Source: Leptospira noguchii serovar Panama str. CZ214 | Lineage (GTDB): Bacteria; Spirochaetota; Leptospiria; Leptospirales; Leptospiraceae | Length of the DNA: 64,000 bases | Direction: 5' to 3' | Assembly: GCF_000306255.2 (NCBI RefSeq) | Contig: NZ_AKWY02000026.1 | Span: forward strand, 1 to 64,000 | Shown here: piece by piece, positions 1-11,051 of the stretch | How the letters are laid out: the number at the start of each line of letters is the position of its first letter | Position numbering within the stretch: position 1 is the first letter of the stretch | The notes under the pieces: generated by a model | What the model saw: only the letters and a program-made list of their open reading frames with translations | Databases searched by the model: none | Told to the model about the DNA's origin: nothing | Translations under genes and position numbers: made by a program

Positions 1-185
<185 letters not shown>

Positions 186-228
186 AAAGTAAAGGCCAAG
201 CTCAAAAAGCTTGGCCTTTACTTTTTTT
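186..228 (+). terminator. Rho-independent terminator of the 23S transcript
   Basis: A perfect 17-bp stem (186-202 with 208-224) and a 5-base loop are followed by a run of T. It lies about 150 bases after the 23S end and is the strongest canonical terminator in the window. Confidence 0.9.
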
Positions 229-301
229 GAGAATACCAGAGGTCAGCGAGAAATGAAAGATACGAAATCCTCGAATCAACCCCCCACGCATGTGGGGAAT
301 A

Positions 302-565
302 GATACTAACCTCACATGCGAAGTGGTCTTGTCGCTTTCGGTTTTGCGGTTGGTCGCGAGGCTTGACAATATTACGAAAGTCTTGAAGACATTCAAGGCC
401 TTGCTAATAGCAACAACATCAGAAAAAAATCGAATGAACATTTCAGTTTAGAAAACATTTACATTTCTCTCATCGCAGGATATATGTTGTTAAGGAATGA
501 CGATCAAACAGCCGGATATTCGGATCAAAAGAAAAGCCAGGCTAAGTCGGTCTGGCTTTTGTGTT
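302..565 (+). repeat. Decayed second copy of the 23S 3' tail
   Basis: A second, diverged copy of the 23S end and trailer lies 336 bases downstream. ggtcgcgaggcttgac at 353-368 matches ggtcgtgaggcttgac at 17-32, and the attacgaaa, ggccttgctaatagcaacaa and tatatgttgttaaggaa-like blocks follow in the same order. The copy keeps the GACA hairpin (380-387 with 392-399) through compensatory changes and has its own terminator-like hairpin. The rest of a 23S gene is absent. It is probably a tandem duplication of the rRNA tail that has since diverged. Whether it is transcribed cannot be told. Confidence 0.75.
532..565 (+). terminator. Terminator-like hairpin of the copied 23S tail
   Basis: A 9-bp perfect stem (aaaagccag at 532-540 with ctggctttt at 552-560) has an 11-base loop and a T-rich 3' side. 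It sits in the position that corresponds to the terminator at 186-228. Confidence 0.6.
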
Positions 566-861
566 TTGGATATCGTTAGACGGAACAACACAATGGGTCG
601 CCTTCGACCAAAATCAGAAAAATCCAGCCAAAAAAGAATACATCGAATTTTTGGAGTTTTGAGGTGGGGAGAATACAGGGACGCAAGGAGATAATAAGAG
701 AATTAGTTTTTCTAAGATTTCTTTCGGAAGAAAGTCCGAAGTTTTTTATTAAAAGTCAAGGTCGTATAGATAGATTTCGCACTTCAATGTTAATCACAAT
801 CAGCTTTGCATGTAAAACTCAATTGAAATAGATTAATCCCCTTTTAATGGTTTGATATCGC

Positions 862-1042
862 TTTACTACTCGGACGTATGAAAATATTACCAAGTTATTA
901 GCGGCCAAATTTGGGAAAAAAATAGCAGTACTTAAAAAATGAAGCAAATGCGGGATTTACGGCATTTTGGAGTAGGACTAAAACATTCAAATTATTGAAA
1001 CAACCTAATCCAAGTATTCTATTTATGCGTCCGAGTAGTAAA
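862..1042. repeat. Family R4 inverted-repeat element (MITE-like)
   Basis: A 181-bp element is bounded by perfect 15-bp inverted repeats, TTTACTACTCGGACG at 862-876 and its complement at 1028-1042. There is no ORF inside. Related left ends occur near 12245 and 46009. It fills most of the 0.5-kb gap before hsdR; the rest of the gap is AT-rich with nothing else recognisable. Confidence 0.7.
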
Positions 1043-1199
1043 TATAATATTCTCCAAGTTTCCATGATTAAGTCTCATTTTTGCAAACTCTTTTTAATTT
1101 TGACAAAATTTAATCTTGAACTATTTAATAGATCTCTAATATCAACCTGGTCGAACTTGCAACGTTAGTCGATGAAGTAAATATACATTCGAGATTGTT

Positions 1200-4001
1200 T
1201 TGAAATCGGAAAAAGAAACACGTAAAGACATTATCGATCAAAGGTTACAAGAGGCCGGTTGGAATTTACAAGACCGAACTCAAGTAATCGAAGAATTCGA
1301 CATCGAAGTAAAAAATTCCAATGGATTTTTGAATGCTCGCTCATCAGCTACTCGACGTCAATTTAGTGATTATGTATTATTAGGTAAGAATGGTAAGCCA
1401 CTCGCGGTCGTTGAGGGAAAAAAAACATCTAAAGATGCTTCACTTGGGAGAGAGCAAGCCAAGCAATATTGCTATTTTATACAAGAAAAATACGGAGGAC
1501 CTCTTCCATTTTGTTTTTATACAAATGGATACGATATCTATTTTTGGGATTTAGAAATTTATCCACCAAAGAAGGTATATGGTTTTCCGACACGTGAAGA
1601 TTTAGAAAGATATTCTTACTTAAGAGATGCACGCAAACCTTTAGCGAGCGAGTTGATTAATACAAATATTGCCGGTCGAGATTACCAAATTGCATCGATT
1701 CGTGCCGTTATGGAGGCAATCGAGAAAAAGCGCAGAAAGTTTCTTTTGGTGATGGCAACCGGAACAGGGAAAACAAGGACCTGCGTGGCTTTGGTTGACG
1801 TGTTGATGCGTTCTGGTTGGATAAATCGAACTTTATTTCTTGTGGACCGAATTGCACTTCGAAAACAAACACTGGATGCTTTTAAGGAATATCTTCCTAA
1901 CGAGCCAATTTGGCCGAAAAGTGGGGAACAAGAGATTTCCAGCGAACGTAGGATCTATGTATCCACATACCCAACAATGCTGAATAGCATTCGTGATGAA
2001 AGGCGATCTCTGAGTCCTCACTTTTTCGATTTAGTCGTCGTAGATGAAAGCCATAGAAGTATTTATAATACTTATCAGGAAATTTTAGATTATTTTAATA
2101 CTATAACTTTAGGTCTCACGGCCACTCCGACGGATGTGATCGATCATAATACGTTTCGTTTATTCGAATGCGAGGATGGGGTCCCGACTTTTGCGTATTC
2201 TTATGAGGAAGCTGTGAATCATATCCCTCCTTATTTATGCAATTTTCAAGTAAAGAAGATTAAATCTAGGTTTCAAGCAGCTGGAATAAACAAACGCACG
2301 ATATCATTAGCAGATCAGAAAAAATTGATTTTAGAAGGGAAAGAAATTACTGAAATCAATTTTGAAGGTACGGAACTTGAAAAAACGGTAATTAATAAAG
2401 GAACAAACTCTCTCATTGTTAGGGAGTTTATGGAAGAATGTATAAAGGATCCTGATGGGGTTCTTCCAGGAAAAACCATCTTCTTTTGTATGACGAAATC
2501 GCATGCGAGGAGAATGGAAGAAATTTTTGATTCTTTGTATCCTGAATACAAAGGTGAAATAGCGAAAGTTTTGGTCAGCGAAGATCCGCGTGTGCATGGG
2601 AACGGCGGTTTACTGGATCAATTTATAAAGAATGATATGCCAAGAATTGCAATCAGTGTGGATATGTTAGATACGGGGATCGATGTCAGAGAAGTTGTAA
2701 ACCTCGTTTTTGCAAAACCTGTTTATTCATATACAAAATTCTGGCAAATGATAGGTCGTGGAACACGTCTTTTAGAGCAGGATAAGATCAGATCTTGGTG
2801 TCCTGAAAAATCCTCCTTCTTGGTTTTAGATTTTTGGGATAATTTTGAATACTTTAAACTAAATCCGAAAGGAAAGAGGGTGACTTCACAAATTCCTTTA
2901 CCCGTTAGACTTTTTGGACTTCGGTTGGATAAAGTTGAGAAAGCCATTGAGCTGGGCGAGGACTTAATCCGACAAAAGGAAACTTTAAATTTACAAAGAC
3001 AAATTTCTTTCTTACCGAAAATGTCCGTAGTAATTTTAGAAGCTCAAAACGAAATTCGGAAAGTGGAAGACAAAAATTTTTGGAATTATTTAAGCCGGGA
3101 AAAATTGGAGTTTTTGCGTTCTATTATACAACCACTTTTTAGAACCGTTTCGCAGACCGATTTTAAGGCGATGCGATTTGAGAAAAACATTGTAGAAGTT
3201 TCTTTGGCGAACCTTTCTGAAAAAAAAGAGCGGTTTGAAATTTTAAAAGAATCGATAGTAGAGGAGATTGGAAATTTGCCTCTTGAGGTTAATATTGTCG
3301 CTAAAGAAAAAGAATTGATCCAAACTTCACTGACAAATTCTTTCTGGGCTACGATAAACGAATCCAAATTCGATACATTGATCGAAAAATTGTCTCCTTT
3401 GATGAAGTTCAACGAAGACGAGTTCTTTACCAAAGGACCTGCTAAATTTGATCTACAAGATATCGTTCACGAAAAGGAATTTGTGGAGTTTGGGCCATCG
3501 CACGAAGCCTTGAGTGTGGCGAGATATCGGGAACTCGTAGAAGAAAAAGTAAACGAACTGGTTTCTCGAAGTCCTATTTTGAAAAAAATCAAACAAGGTC
3601 AGGAGATCTCGGACGTAGAAACGGAGATGTTAGCAGAAGAACTTTATAATGAGCACCCTCATATCACGATTGATTTACTGAGAAGAGTTTATAATCACAG
3701 AAAAGCTGAGTTGGTGCAATTCATTAGACATATCCTTGGAATAGAGATTTTGGAGAGTTTTTCGGAAACTGTAAGTAAGGCTTTTGAGATTTTTATCCAG
3801 AACCATAGTTATTTGACTAGTCGCCAGTTGCAGTTTTTAGATGTATTGAAAAATTATATCTTGGAAAAGGGCGAACTCCATAAAAGGAATCTGATTGAAT
3901 CTCCTTTCACTCTTTTACACCCAGAAGGGATCCGTGGAATTTTTGACCCGAAAGAAATCGAAGAAATTATAGAATTAGCTGATAAGATAATCGCCGCTTA
4001 A
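1200..4001 (+). CDS. hsdR: Type I restriction enzyme R subunit (HsdR)
   Basis: Motor and nuclease subunit of a type I restriction-modification complex. It translocates unmethylated DNA using ATP and cuts far from the recognition site. In the 933-residue product, the N-terminal PD-(D/E)xK nuclease shows D57 and E72-G73-K74. The superfamily 2 helicase follows, with Walker A ATGTGKT (residues 186-192) and DESH box 282-285, then a long helical C-terminal region. The TTG start at 1200 is the best choice because an in-frame TGA lies at 1173-1175; the ribosome site is weak. The stop overlaps the ATG of hsdM by one base, so translation is probably coupled. The gene appears intact. Confidence 0.95.
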   Translation: MKSEKETRKDIIDQRLQEAGWNLQDRTQVIEEFDIEVKNSNGFLNARSSATRRQFSDYVLLGKNGKPLAVVEGKKTSKDASLGREQAKQYCYFIQEKYGGPLPFCFYTNGYDIYFWDLEIYPPKKVYGFPTREDLERYSYLRDARKPLASELINTNIAGRDYQIASIRAVMEAIEKKRRKFLLVMATGTGKTRTCVALVDVLMRSGWINRTLFLVDRIALRKQTLDAFKEYLPNEPIWPKSGEQEISSERRIYVSTYPTMLNSIRDERRSLSPHFFDLVVVDESHRSIYNTYQEILDYFNTITLGLTATPTDVIDHNTFRLFECEDGVPTFAYSYEEAVNHIPPYLCNFQVKKIKSRFQAAGINKRTISLADQKKLILEGKEITEINFEGTELEKTVINKGTNSLIVREFMEECIKDPDGVLPGKTIFFCMTKSHARRMEEIFDSLYPEYKGEIAKVLVSEDPRVHGNGGLLDQFIKNDMPRIAISVDMLDTGIDVREVVNLVFAKPVYSYTKFWQMIGRGTRLLEQDKIRSWCPEKSSFLVLDFWDNFEYFKLNPKGKRVTSQIPLPVRLFGLRLDKVEKAIELGEDLIRQKETLNLQRQISFLPKMSVVILEAQNEIRKVEDKNFWNYLSREKLEFLRSIIQPLFRTVSQTDFKAMRFEKNIVEVSLANLSEKKERFEILKESIVEEIGNLPLEVNIVAKEKELIQTSLTNSFWATINESKFDTLIEKLSPLMKFNEDEFFTKGPAKFDLQDIVHEKEFVEFGPSHEALSVARYRELVEEKVNELVSRSPILKKIKQGQEISDVETEMLAEELYNEHPHITIDLLRRVYNHRKAELVQFIRHILGIEILESFSETVSKAFEIFIQNHSYLTSRQLQFLDVLKNYILEKGELHKRNLIESPFTLLHPEGIRGIFDPKEIEEIIELADKIIAA

Positions 4002-5581
4002 TGTTACAAAATAATCCTCAATTAAAATCTCTCATAGACAAGCTCTGGAATAATTTTTGGAGCGGAGGTATTAGTAATCCATTAACAGCAATCGAGCAGA
4101 TCACTTATCTAATTTTTATGAAACGTTTGGATGATTTAGAGACCAAGCGGGAGAGAGACGCAGAATTTATCGGAGAAAAATATAAATCCAGGTTTAGTGG
4201 GAAATTTAAGGTTCCAGGTAGTAAAGAGTTTGTTGATAAGAAGAATCTTCGTTGGAGTAAATTCAAACATTTTACCGCAAACGAAATTCTACTTCATATC
4301 CAAACCAAAGTTTTTCCTTTTTTGAAAGAATTGAACGGGGACGCTTCTCCGTTTACACATCATATGCAAAATGCGGTTTTTATAATACCGAAAGCTTCTC
4401 TTTTAGCGGAAACGATCAACATCATAGAATCGATTTTTTCCGAAATCGAGAGAGATGCGAACGAAGGAGGACATGCGTTTCAGGACATCCAAGGAGATGT
4501 GTATGAAATGTTATTGAGTGAAATTGCAACCGCAGGTAAGAACGGGCAATTTAGAACTCCTCGACACATTATAAAATTGATGGCGGAACTCGTGGCTCCT
4601 CAGCTTCGGCAACGAGTTGCCGATCCAGCCTGTGGAACAGGAGGATTTTTACTTGGTGCTTATCAGTTTATGCTCACGGATTATATTCGAAAAAAAGATT
4701 CTAAAAAGATTGTTCTGGATGAAGACGGCTTTGAAAGAGGGGCTCTAAGTTCAGTCGTAGATAAAAAAGTAAAATCGATTTTAGACGATAGCTTTTATGG
4801 GTATGATATCGATACGACGATGGTAAGGCTTGGGCTGATGAATCTTATGATGCATGGAATCGACGAGCCTCATATCGATTATAGGGATACGTTAAGTAAG
4901 AAGTTTAATGAAGATGGACGATATGATATTGTTCTAGCAAATCCTCCTTTTACAGGGAATATCGATGCCGGAGATATTAACGAAAATTTGAAGCTTCCAA
5001 CTACAAAGTCGGAACTTTTATTCGTAGAAAGAATTTTTAATATGCTTCGAATGGGAGGAACTGCCGGAGTCATTGTTCCTCAAGGTGTACTTTTTGGAAG
5101 TGGAAAGGCATTTGTAACTCTTCGTAAAAAACTTATAGAAGAATGCGAGCTCAAAGCGGTAATCACATTACCGAGCGGTGTCTTTAAACCCTATGCCGGA
5201 GTGAGCACCGCCATTTTAATTTTTACCAAGGGCGGGGAAACGGAACATACCTGGTTCTATGAGATGCAAGCTGACGGATATAGTCTGGATGATAAGAGAT
5301 CTAAGATCGAACAAAGCGATCTCATGGACATTGTCAGTCGATTCCAGTCTAGGAATCCAAAAAAGGATACGAACCGAACGGAAAAAGCCTTCTTTGTTCC
5401 AAAGCAGGAAATCGTTGGTGATAAACCAGAGGAAAGTAAATACGATCTTTCTTTAAACAAATATAAGGAAGAAGTCTATGAGGAGATCGAATACGAGTCT
5501 CCCAAGCTAATTCTGGAAAAACTAGAGATCTTGGAAGTGCAGATTCAAACCGGACTTAAAGAGCTCAAATCCAGGCTTTAA
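4001..5581 (+). CDS. hsdM: Type I N6-adenine DNA methyltransferase subunit (HsdM)
   Basis: Modification subunit that methylates adenine in the site chosen by HsdS and also forms part of the restriction complex. In the 526-residue product, the N-terminal HsdM helical domain covers about 1-130. SAM-binding motif I, DPACGTGG, is at 208-215, and catalytic motif IV, NPPF, is at 314-317. The C terminus has the usual coiled LEKLEILEVQIQTGLKELK-type tail. It lies between hsdR (one-base overlap) and hsdS. All key motifs are present and the length is normal. Confidence 0.95.
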   Translation: MLQNNPQLKSLIDKLWNNFWSGGISNPLTAIEQITYLIFMKRLDDLETKRERDAEFIGEKYKSRFSGKFKVPGSKEFVDKKNLRWSKFKHFTANEILLHIQTKVFPFLKELNGDASPFTHHMQNAVFIIPKASLLAETINIIESIFSEIERDANEGGHAFQDIQGDVYEMLLSEIATAGKNGQFRTPRHIIKLMAELVAPQLRQRVADPACGTGGFLLGAYQFMLTDYIRKKDSKKIVLDEDGFERGALSSVVDKKVKSILDDSFYGYDIDTTMVRLGLMNLMMHGIDEPHIDYRDTLSKKFNEDGRYDIVLANPPFTGNIDAGDINENLKLPTTKSELLFVERIFNMLRMGGTAGVIVPQGVLFGSGKAFVTLRKKLIEECELKAVITLPSGVFKPYAGVSTAILIFTKGGETEHTWFYEMQADGYSLDDKRSKIEQSDLMDIVSRFQSRNPKKDTNRTEKAFFVPKQEIVGDKPEESKYDLSLNKYKEEVYEEIEYESPKLILEKLEILEVQIQTGLKELKSRL

Positions 5582-5582
5582 T

Positions 5583-5846
5583 ATGTTCGCTTTTTTAAAA
5601 AATGTTTTCATATCCTCCTTACGGAGTTCCTGCAAGTTTTACAGTCAGGACCTAATTCGTAATCTATTCTATTATTCTAATATAAAGATCGAGTTTATAG
5701 AAAGGGATCTAAAAGTAACTCGGATCACCGCCTCTAAATATTTGAAGGAACTGTGTGAGGAAGGCTTTCTTCAAGAAGAAAAATTAGGGCGTTCGAATTA
5801 TTATATCATCCTTCGATTGTTTAGGATTTTGGTTGGTGAGGTATGA
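5583..5846 (+). pseudogene. Fic-family C-terminal winged-helix remnant
   Basis: The 87-residue ORF starts two bases after the hsdM stop. From about residue 19 it resembles the winged-helix end of Fic-domain proteins: a YSQDLIRNLF.. segment, then a helix-turn-helix (VTRITASKYLKEL) and a wing ending NYYI. Fic proteins often sit between hsdM and hsdS in other genomes (general knowledge). The catalytic HPFxxGNGR motif and the rest of the Fic domain are absent in all frames here. It is therefore either a leftover of a deleted fic gene or a free-standing small DNA-binding protein. The first 18 codons are probably not native. Confidence 0.55.
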
Positions 5847-5880
5847 ATCTTTTTGTAATTAGATTGGAAATAAAATTTTC

Positions 5881-7722
5881 ATGAAAAATGTAAAATTAGC
5901 GGAGCTTGTTTTATCTCTTGAATCTGGTGGTCGACCCAAGGGTGGAGCTATCGAAGAAATAGCTGGAGCAATACCTTCAATCGGTGCGGAGCATCTCAGT
6001 AATGATGGAGGATTTAATTTAAAAAATATTAAATATATTCCTGTAGAATATTATAAAGAACTTTCTAATGGGATCATTAAAGTGGAAGACATTTTGATAG
6101 TTAAGGATGGAGCTACCACCGGAAAAACTAGTTTTGTTTCATCTGCATTTCCTTTTAAGGAAGCAGCTGTCAATGAACATGTTTTTACTTTGAAAATAGA
6201 TAAACAAATAGCTAGTCCACAATTTGTTTTTCAATTCCTGAGATCGAAGATAGGGAGTAAGCAAATTTTAAATGATTTCCGTGGTGCAACCGTCGGCGGA
6301 ATATCAAGGCGGTTTATTGAAATCGTTCAAATCCCCCTCCCACCTCTCTCCGAGCAAATTCAAATCGCTGAAATTCTCACCCAAGCCGAGACTCTGATCG
6401 CCCAACGCAAAGAAAGCATTCGTTTGTTGGATGAGCTGGTCAAGAGCCAGTTTTTGGAGATGTTCGGGGATCCTGTGAAGAATGAAAAAGGGTGGGAGGT
6501 GAAGAGGTTAGGGGATATCGCTCGTTTAGAGAGAGGAAGATTTTCTCCGAGACCAAGAAACGATCCATCCTACTTCGATGGAAATTATCCTTTTATCCAA
6601 ACTGGAGATATTAGTAAATCAGATGGCTATTTGAGGCACTATACCCAAACATTAAATGAAAAAGGGATAAAAGTAAGTAAACAATTTAGAAAAGGTACCA
6701 TTGTAATTGCAATTGTTGGGGCAACGATTGGAGCAACTGCGATACTGGACTTAGACGTTTATGCAACTGACAGTATTGTTGGAATAAACTGTATGGAGAT
6801 TACTAATTTCAATAATTTATTCTTAGAGTTTACCTTGAGATTTTGGAAACCAATTTTGCTTCAAAATGCACCAGAGGCAGCGAGAGCAAATATCAATTTG
6901 GAAATTTTGAAGAGATTAGAGTTAATTTTTCCTCCTATTTCTGCCCAAATCCAGTTCGCAAATTTTTTAATACAAGCAGATTTACAAAAGAGATCCTACC
7001 AAAATAGTTTGCAAGAATTTGAAACCTTTTATACGGCTCTAAGCCAGAAAGCATTTCGAGGAGAACTTATTTTTACAGAAGAAAATACTGTATCTCCTAT
7101 AAAAACACAAACTCTAAAAAAGAAAGTTACTCAGGAATCAGGGAAACTTCTCAAATTAAAACCAACAAATGTAGACTTCTACAAACGAACCGTATTAGCT
7201 GCCGAGATCGTGTGGCAACTTCATAAGGAGCCTACATTCGGACATTTGAAATTGCAAAAGTTGTTATATCTTTGTATACGAACTTCGAATATGCAATTAC
7301 CGGTGAATTTTTCCCAACAGGCAATGGGTCCTTATGATCCGCGGTTCATGCGATCTATCGATAAGCAATTGCAAGAAAAGAAATGGTTTCGGTATAATAA
7401 AGACAATCCTTTGAAATACGAACCCCTGGCAAATGTAGGCCAACACCAATTGGATTTTCAGAAGTATTATTCTTTGGAACAAGAACGGATTTTCTCCCTT
7501 ATTAAGAAATTTAAGACTACTAAGTCGGATACGGTGGAAATTGTGGCAACTCTCTATGCTTGTTTAGATAATATAGTCGAGCAAGAAGAAACATTCTCCG
7601 AGCCTTTGTTGATGAAAATGTTCTATGAATGGTCTGGTCGCAAAAAGATTTTTGATGAGTTGGAAGTCCGGAAGGTTTTTCAAAGGATGAAGGATTCTAA
7701 GATTTTGCCAAAAGGAATTTGA
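5881..7722 (+). CDS. hsdS: Type I specificity subunit (HsdS) with extra C-terminal domain
   Basis: DNA-recognition subunit. It shows two target recognition domains (about residues 1-155 and 205-345), each followed by a conserved helical region (PLPPLSEQIQIAEILTQAE and PPISAQIQFANFLIQAD). A normal HsdS is about 400-450 residues; this one has 613. Residues 430-613 form an added domain with LKLQKLLYL (456-464) and MGPYDPRF (482-489), which resembles the Panacea/SocA-like (DUF4065) fold. The same domain is encoded as a separate protein by the next gene, which overlaps by four bases. The fold assignment rests on motif pattern only. Confidence 0.88.
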   Translation: MKNVKLAELVLSLESGGRPKGGAIEEIAGAIPSIGAEHLSNDGGFNLKNIKYIPVEYYKELSNGIIKVEDILIVKDGATTGKTSFVSSAFPFKEAAVNEHVFTLKIDKQIASPQFVFQFLRSKIGSKQILNDFRGATVGGISRRFIEIVQIPLPPLSEQIQIAEILTQAETLIAQRKESIRLLDELVKSQFLEMFGDPVKNEKGWEVKRLGDIARLERGRFSPRPRNDPSYFDGNYPFIQTGDISKSDGYLRHYTQTLNEKGIKVSKQFRKGTIVIAIVGATIGATAILDLDVYATDSIVGINCMEITNFNNLFLEFTLRFWKPILLQNAPEAARANINLEILKRLELIFPPISAQIQFANFLIQADLQKRSYQNSLQEFETFYTALSQKAFRGELIFTEENTVSPIKTQTLKKKVTQESGKLLKLKPTNVDFYKRTVLAAEIVWQLHKEPTFGHLKLQKLLYLCIRTSNMQLPVNFSQQAMGPYDPRFMRSIDKQLQEKKWFRYNKDNPLKYEPLANVGQHQLDFQKYYSLEQERIFSLIKKFKTTKSDTVEIVATLYACLDNIVEQEETFSEPLLMKMFYEWSGRKKIFDELEVRKVFQRMKDSKILPKGI

Positions 7723-8384
7723 AAAAAGAAAAGTTTCAAACAGAGACAGCGAATCAAACAACCACCACCTCCGTATCCAAAAAAGAAGAACAATTCTTCG
7801 TAAAAAGAAAAATTCTCGGATCGTATATCATCAATCAAAGCTTAAGCGATCCGCATTTCGGAGACGTAAAGTTCGAAAAACTTTTGCACCTATCGGAATA
7901 TCATATTCTTAAAAGAAATTTCGGACAGCATTATATCCAGAAGGTAGCAGGGCCTTATGATAATAAATTTACGATTCCTTTTTTCCAACAAATTGAAAAG
8001 GATCGTTGGTTTCAAAGAATCAAAACGGGAAAACAATTTCTTTTCAGACGGGGAGAGAAGCACGAGAGTTCGATTAAAACGTACAACTATTTTTCTGCAG
8101 AAGAGTTAAAATCCGTTCTGAATCTGATCGAGTTGTTTCGAAAGGCAACTTATGAGCAGGTAGAAATCGTCTCTACTTTGTATGCAGTTTGGAATAACCG
8201 AATTATCAAAGGTGAACCTGTTGAGGATGAGCTTTTAAAACAGGACTTTTTGAATTGGGATTCTAAAAAACAAAAATATAAAGATCGCTTAGATAAAGCC
8301 CTGAGCTGGATGCGAGAGAGAGACCTTGTTCCAAGCGGTTGGGGATTGTCGATTGAGAAGGCTGGATTCATCATCCCCATTTGA
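7719..8384 (+). CDS. Stand-alone paralogue of the HsdS C-terminal domain
   Basis: A 221-residue protein starts at a TTG that overlaps the hsdS stop (TTGA), with AAAGGA just upstream, so it is probably translationally coupled. After a polar 25-residue lead it aligns with HsdS 430-613: FGDVKFEKLLHL against FGHLKLQKLLYL, AGPYDNKF against MGPYDPRF, VEIVSTLYAVWNN against VEIVATLYACLDN, and a matching tail ending near LVPSG. It has no recognition domain. The pair probably arose by duplication. A role in controlling or protecting the restriction complex is possible but not shown. Confidence 0.8.
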   Translation: MKKEKFQTETANQTTTTSVSKKEEQFFVKRKILGSYIINQSLSDPHFGDVKFEKLLHLSEYHILKRNFGQHYIQKVAGPYDNKFTIPFFQQIEKDRWFQRIKTGKQFLFRRGEKHESSIKTYNYFSAEELKSVLNLIELFRKATYEQVEIVSTLYAVWNNRIIKGEPVEDELLKQDFLNWDSKKQKYKDRLDKALSWMRERDLVPSGWGLSIEKAGFIIPI

Positions 8385-8428
8385 ACACTTTTTCAAGGAC
8401 GACTATGTAAGGTCGATGTTCAAAACTT

Positions 8429-9703
<1,275 letters not shown>

Positions 9704-10567
9704 AAAAAGCTCGGTTACACTGTTTCCGGATTGAATTCTTTCGGTCAGTTTAAATTCGGATTCTATTCTGGAAAGTGAATTATAGTCTGAAAGTATCCAA
9801 AGAAGAAATGGTATCATGAATTTTAAAACGAAATCTGCTTTAGCGTAGAATTTTTGGATATTTTATTATAATAACATTTAGTAGGAACTTTGAATTGTGT
9901 TTTTTCATTAAATTCATGTGTTAATTTCTACAACTGGGCTTGGGGATAAAATCTGAAAAACTCGAACAAATATTTTGTGGTTTAAGATTTTTTATAAAAC
10001 TAAATATAAAATTAAAAAAGATACAACAAGTTAATCGGTCTTTATAAGTTGTTTGAGAAGAATTTATATTTTATAATAGTATAATATATTTATTTTACTT
10101 CTATAAAATATATCAAAAATACTTTATATTTTATCAAAATACAGATTCTTATTGTTCTAAGACACCTTTTATTCTGTAAAACATTATGATGGAAATTGGG
10201 TTTAGACTGATTTATGTTTTAATTCTTTCAAAGATAAAAAATAAAGTTCAGATTTTCTTTTTTATCAGTTTTTTGAGAGTTTAAAATTTTAAAACATGCG
10301 CATTCAACTCTTTGTTTATTTTTGCATAATAGAATGCTACAAGCTTTTGACAAAACTGTTTTCTATAAAATAGAATACCCTAAATTTTTATTACAAAGAT
10401 CTGTTGTGGAGCAGAATTTTGGATACTTTATATGTAGTACCAAGGTAGTGCTGTGGAATTTTAGTTCCCTTATTCAAGTTATAGGCCAGTCAGAATATAA
10501 ATCTAAGTTGAAAAAAAATTAGGATTCATTTTAGAATCATTTTAGGGATTCCTAAGAACTATTATAA
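9704..10567. other. AT-rich gap upstream of the GH18 gene
   Basis: Very AT-rich, without a credible gene. The short ORF at 10322-10522 has no ribosome site and no protein-like composition. The promoter of the GH18-like gene probably lies near 9710-9900, but no clear boxes could be picked. Confidence 0.4.
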
Positions 10568-10810
10568 AAACTTGTCCCAAAATCTAAACATCGGTCCAAA
10601 GAGAGGTGTGTGCTGAGTTTTCGAACGCCCATAGGAGCGAGGCGCTGAATTCATAGAAATGTGTGAATTACTACGAAGTATGTAACGATATTAGAACTAC
10701 TCGCAAATTACCAAATGCGGTTTAATTTGTGAAGCTACTGCATTTTATTAAAAATTTCTAAAGAATGATCGTGTAAAAAATTCTTTGAGGTTTTAGGACA
10801 AGTTCTAAAA
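10568..10810. repeat. Family R3 inverted-repeat element
   Basis: About 243 bp, beginning ACTTGTCCCAAAATCT and ending with the near complement (ggttttaggacaagt). It holds one copy of the ctgag..cgaacgcccataggagcgaggcgctga unit that is expanded at 12.5 kb. Relatives lie at 22266-22497 and 57033-57203. The following 240 bases up to the next gene are AT-rich and include the dispersed tatagttctgagtaa motif near 10957. Confidence 0.65.
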
Positions 10811-11051
10811 GATTATCGCGAACTTTTATCACAAAAGCTCGTTTAAGTGCGAAGTATTAGGGACTTTTATATAATATTACTTATCCTATATATTAGAGTA
10901 TCGTAAATTTTAAAAATGAATTTCTATTTCGAGAACAAAATTTTAGGTATTCTATTCTATAGTTCTGAGTAACAGTCGATTTGTTTTTATTTCAGAGAGT
11001 TTATTATAGAGGTGATTATTTTTCAACTTCGATTGAATGGAGTTAAACTAA

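Noticed and set aside
202..694. Short ORFs at 202-441 and 497-694
   Set aside because: They lie in the rRNA trailer copy and its terminator; no protein-like composition.
10322..10522. Small ORF in the AT-rich gap
   Set aside because: No ribosome site and no family resemblance.
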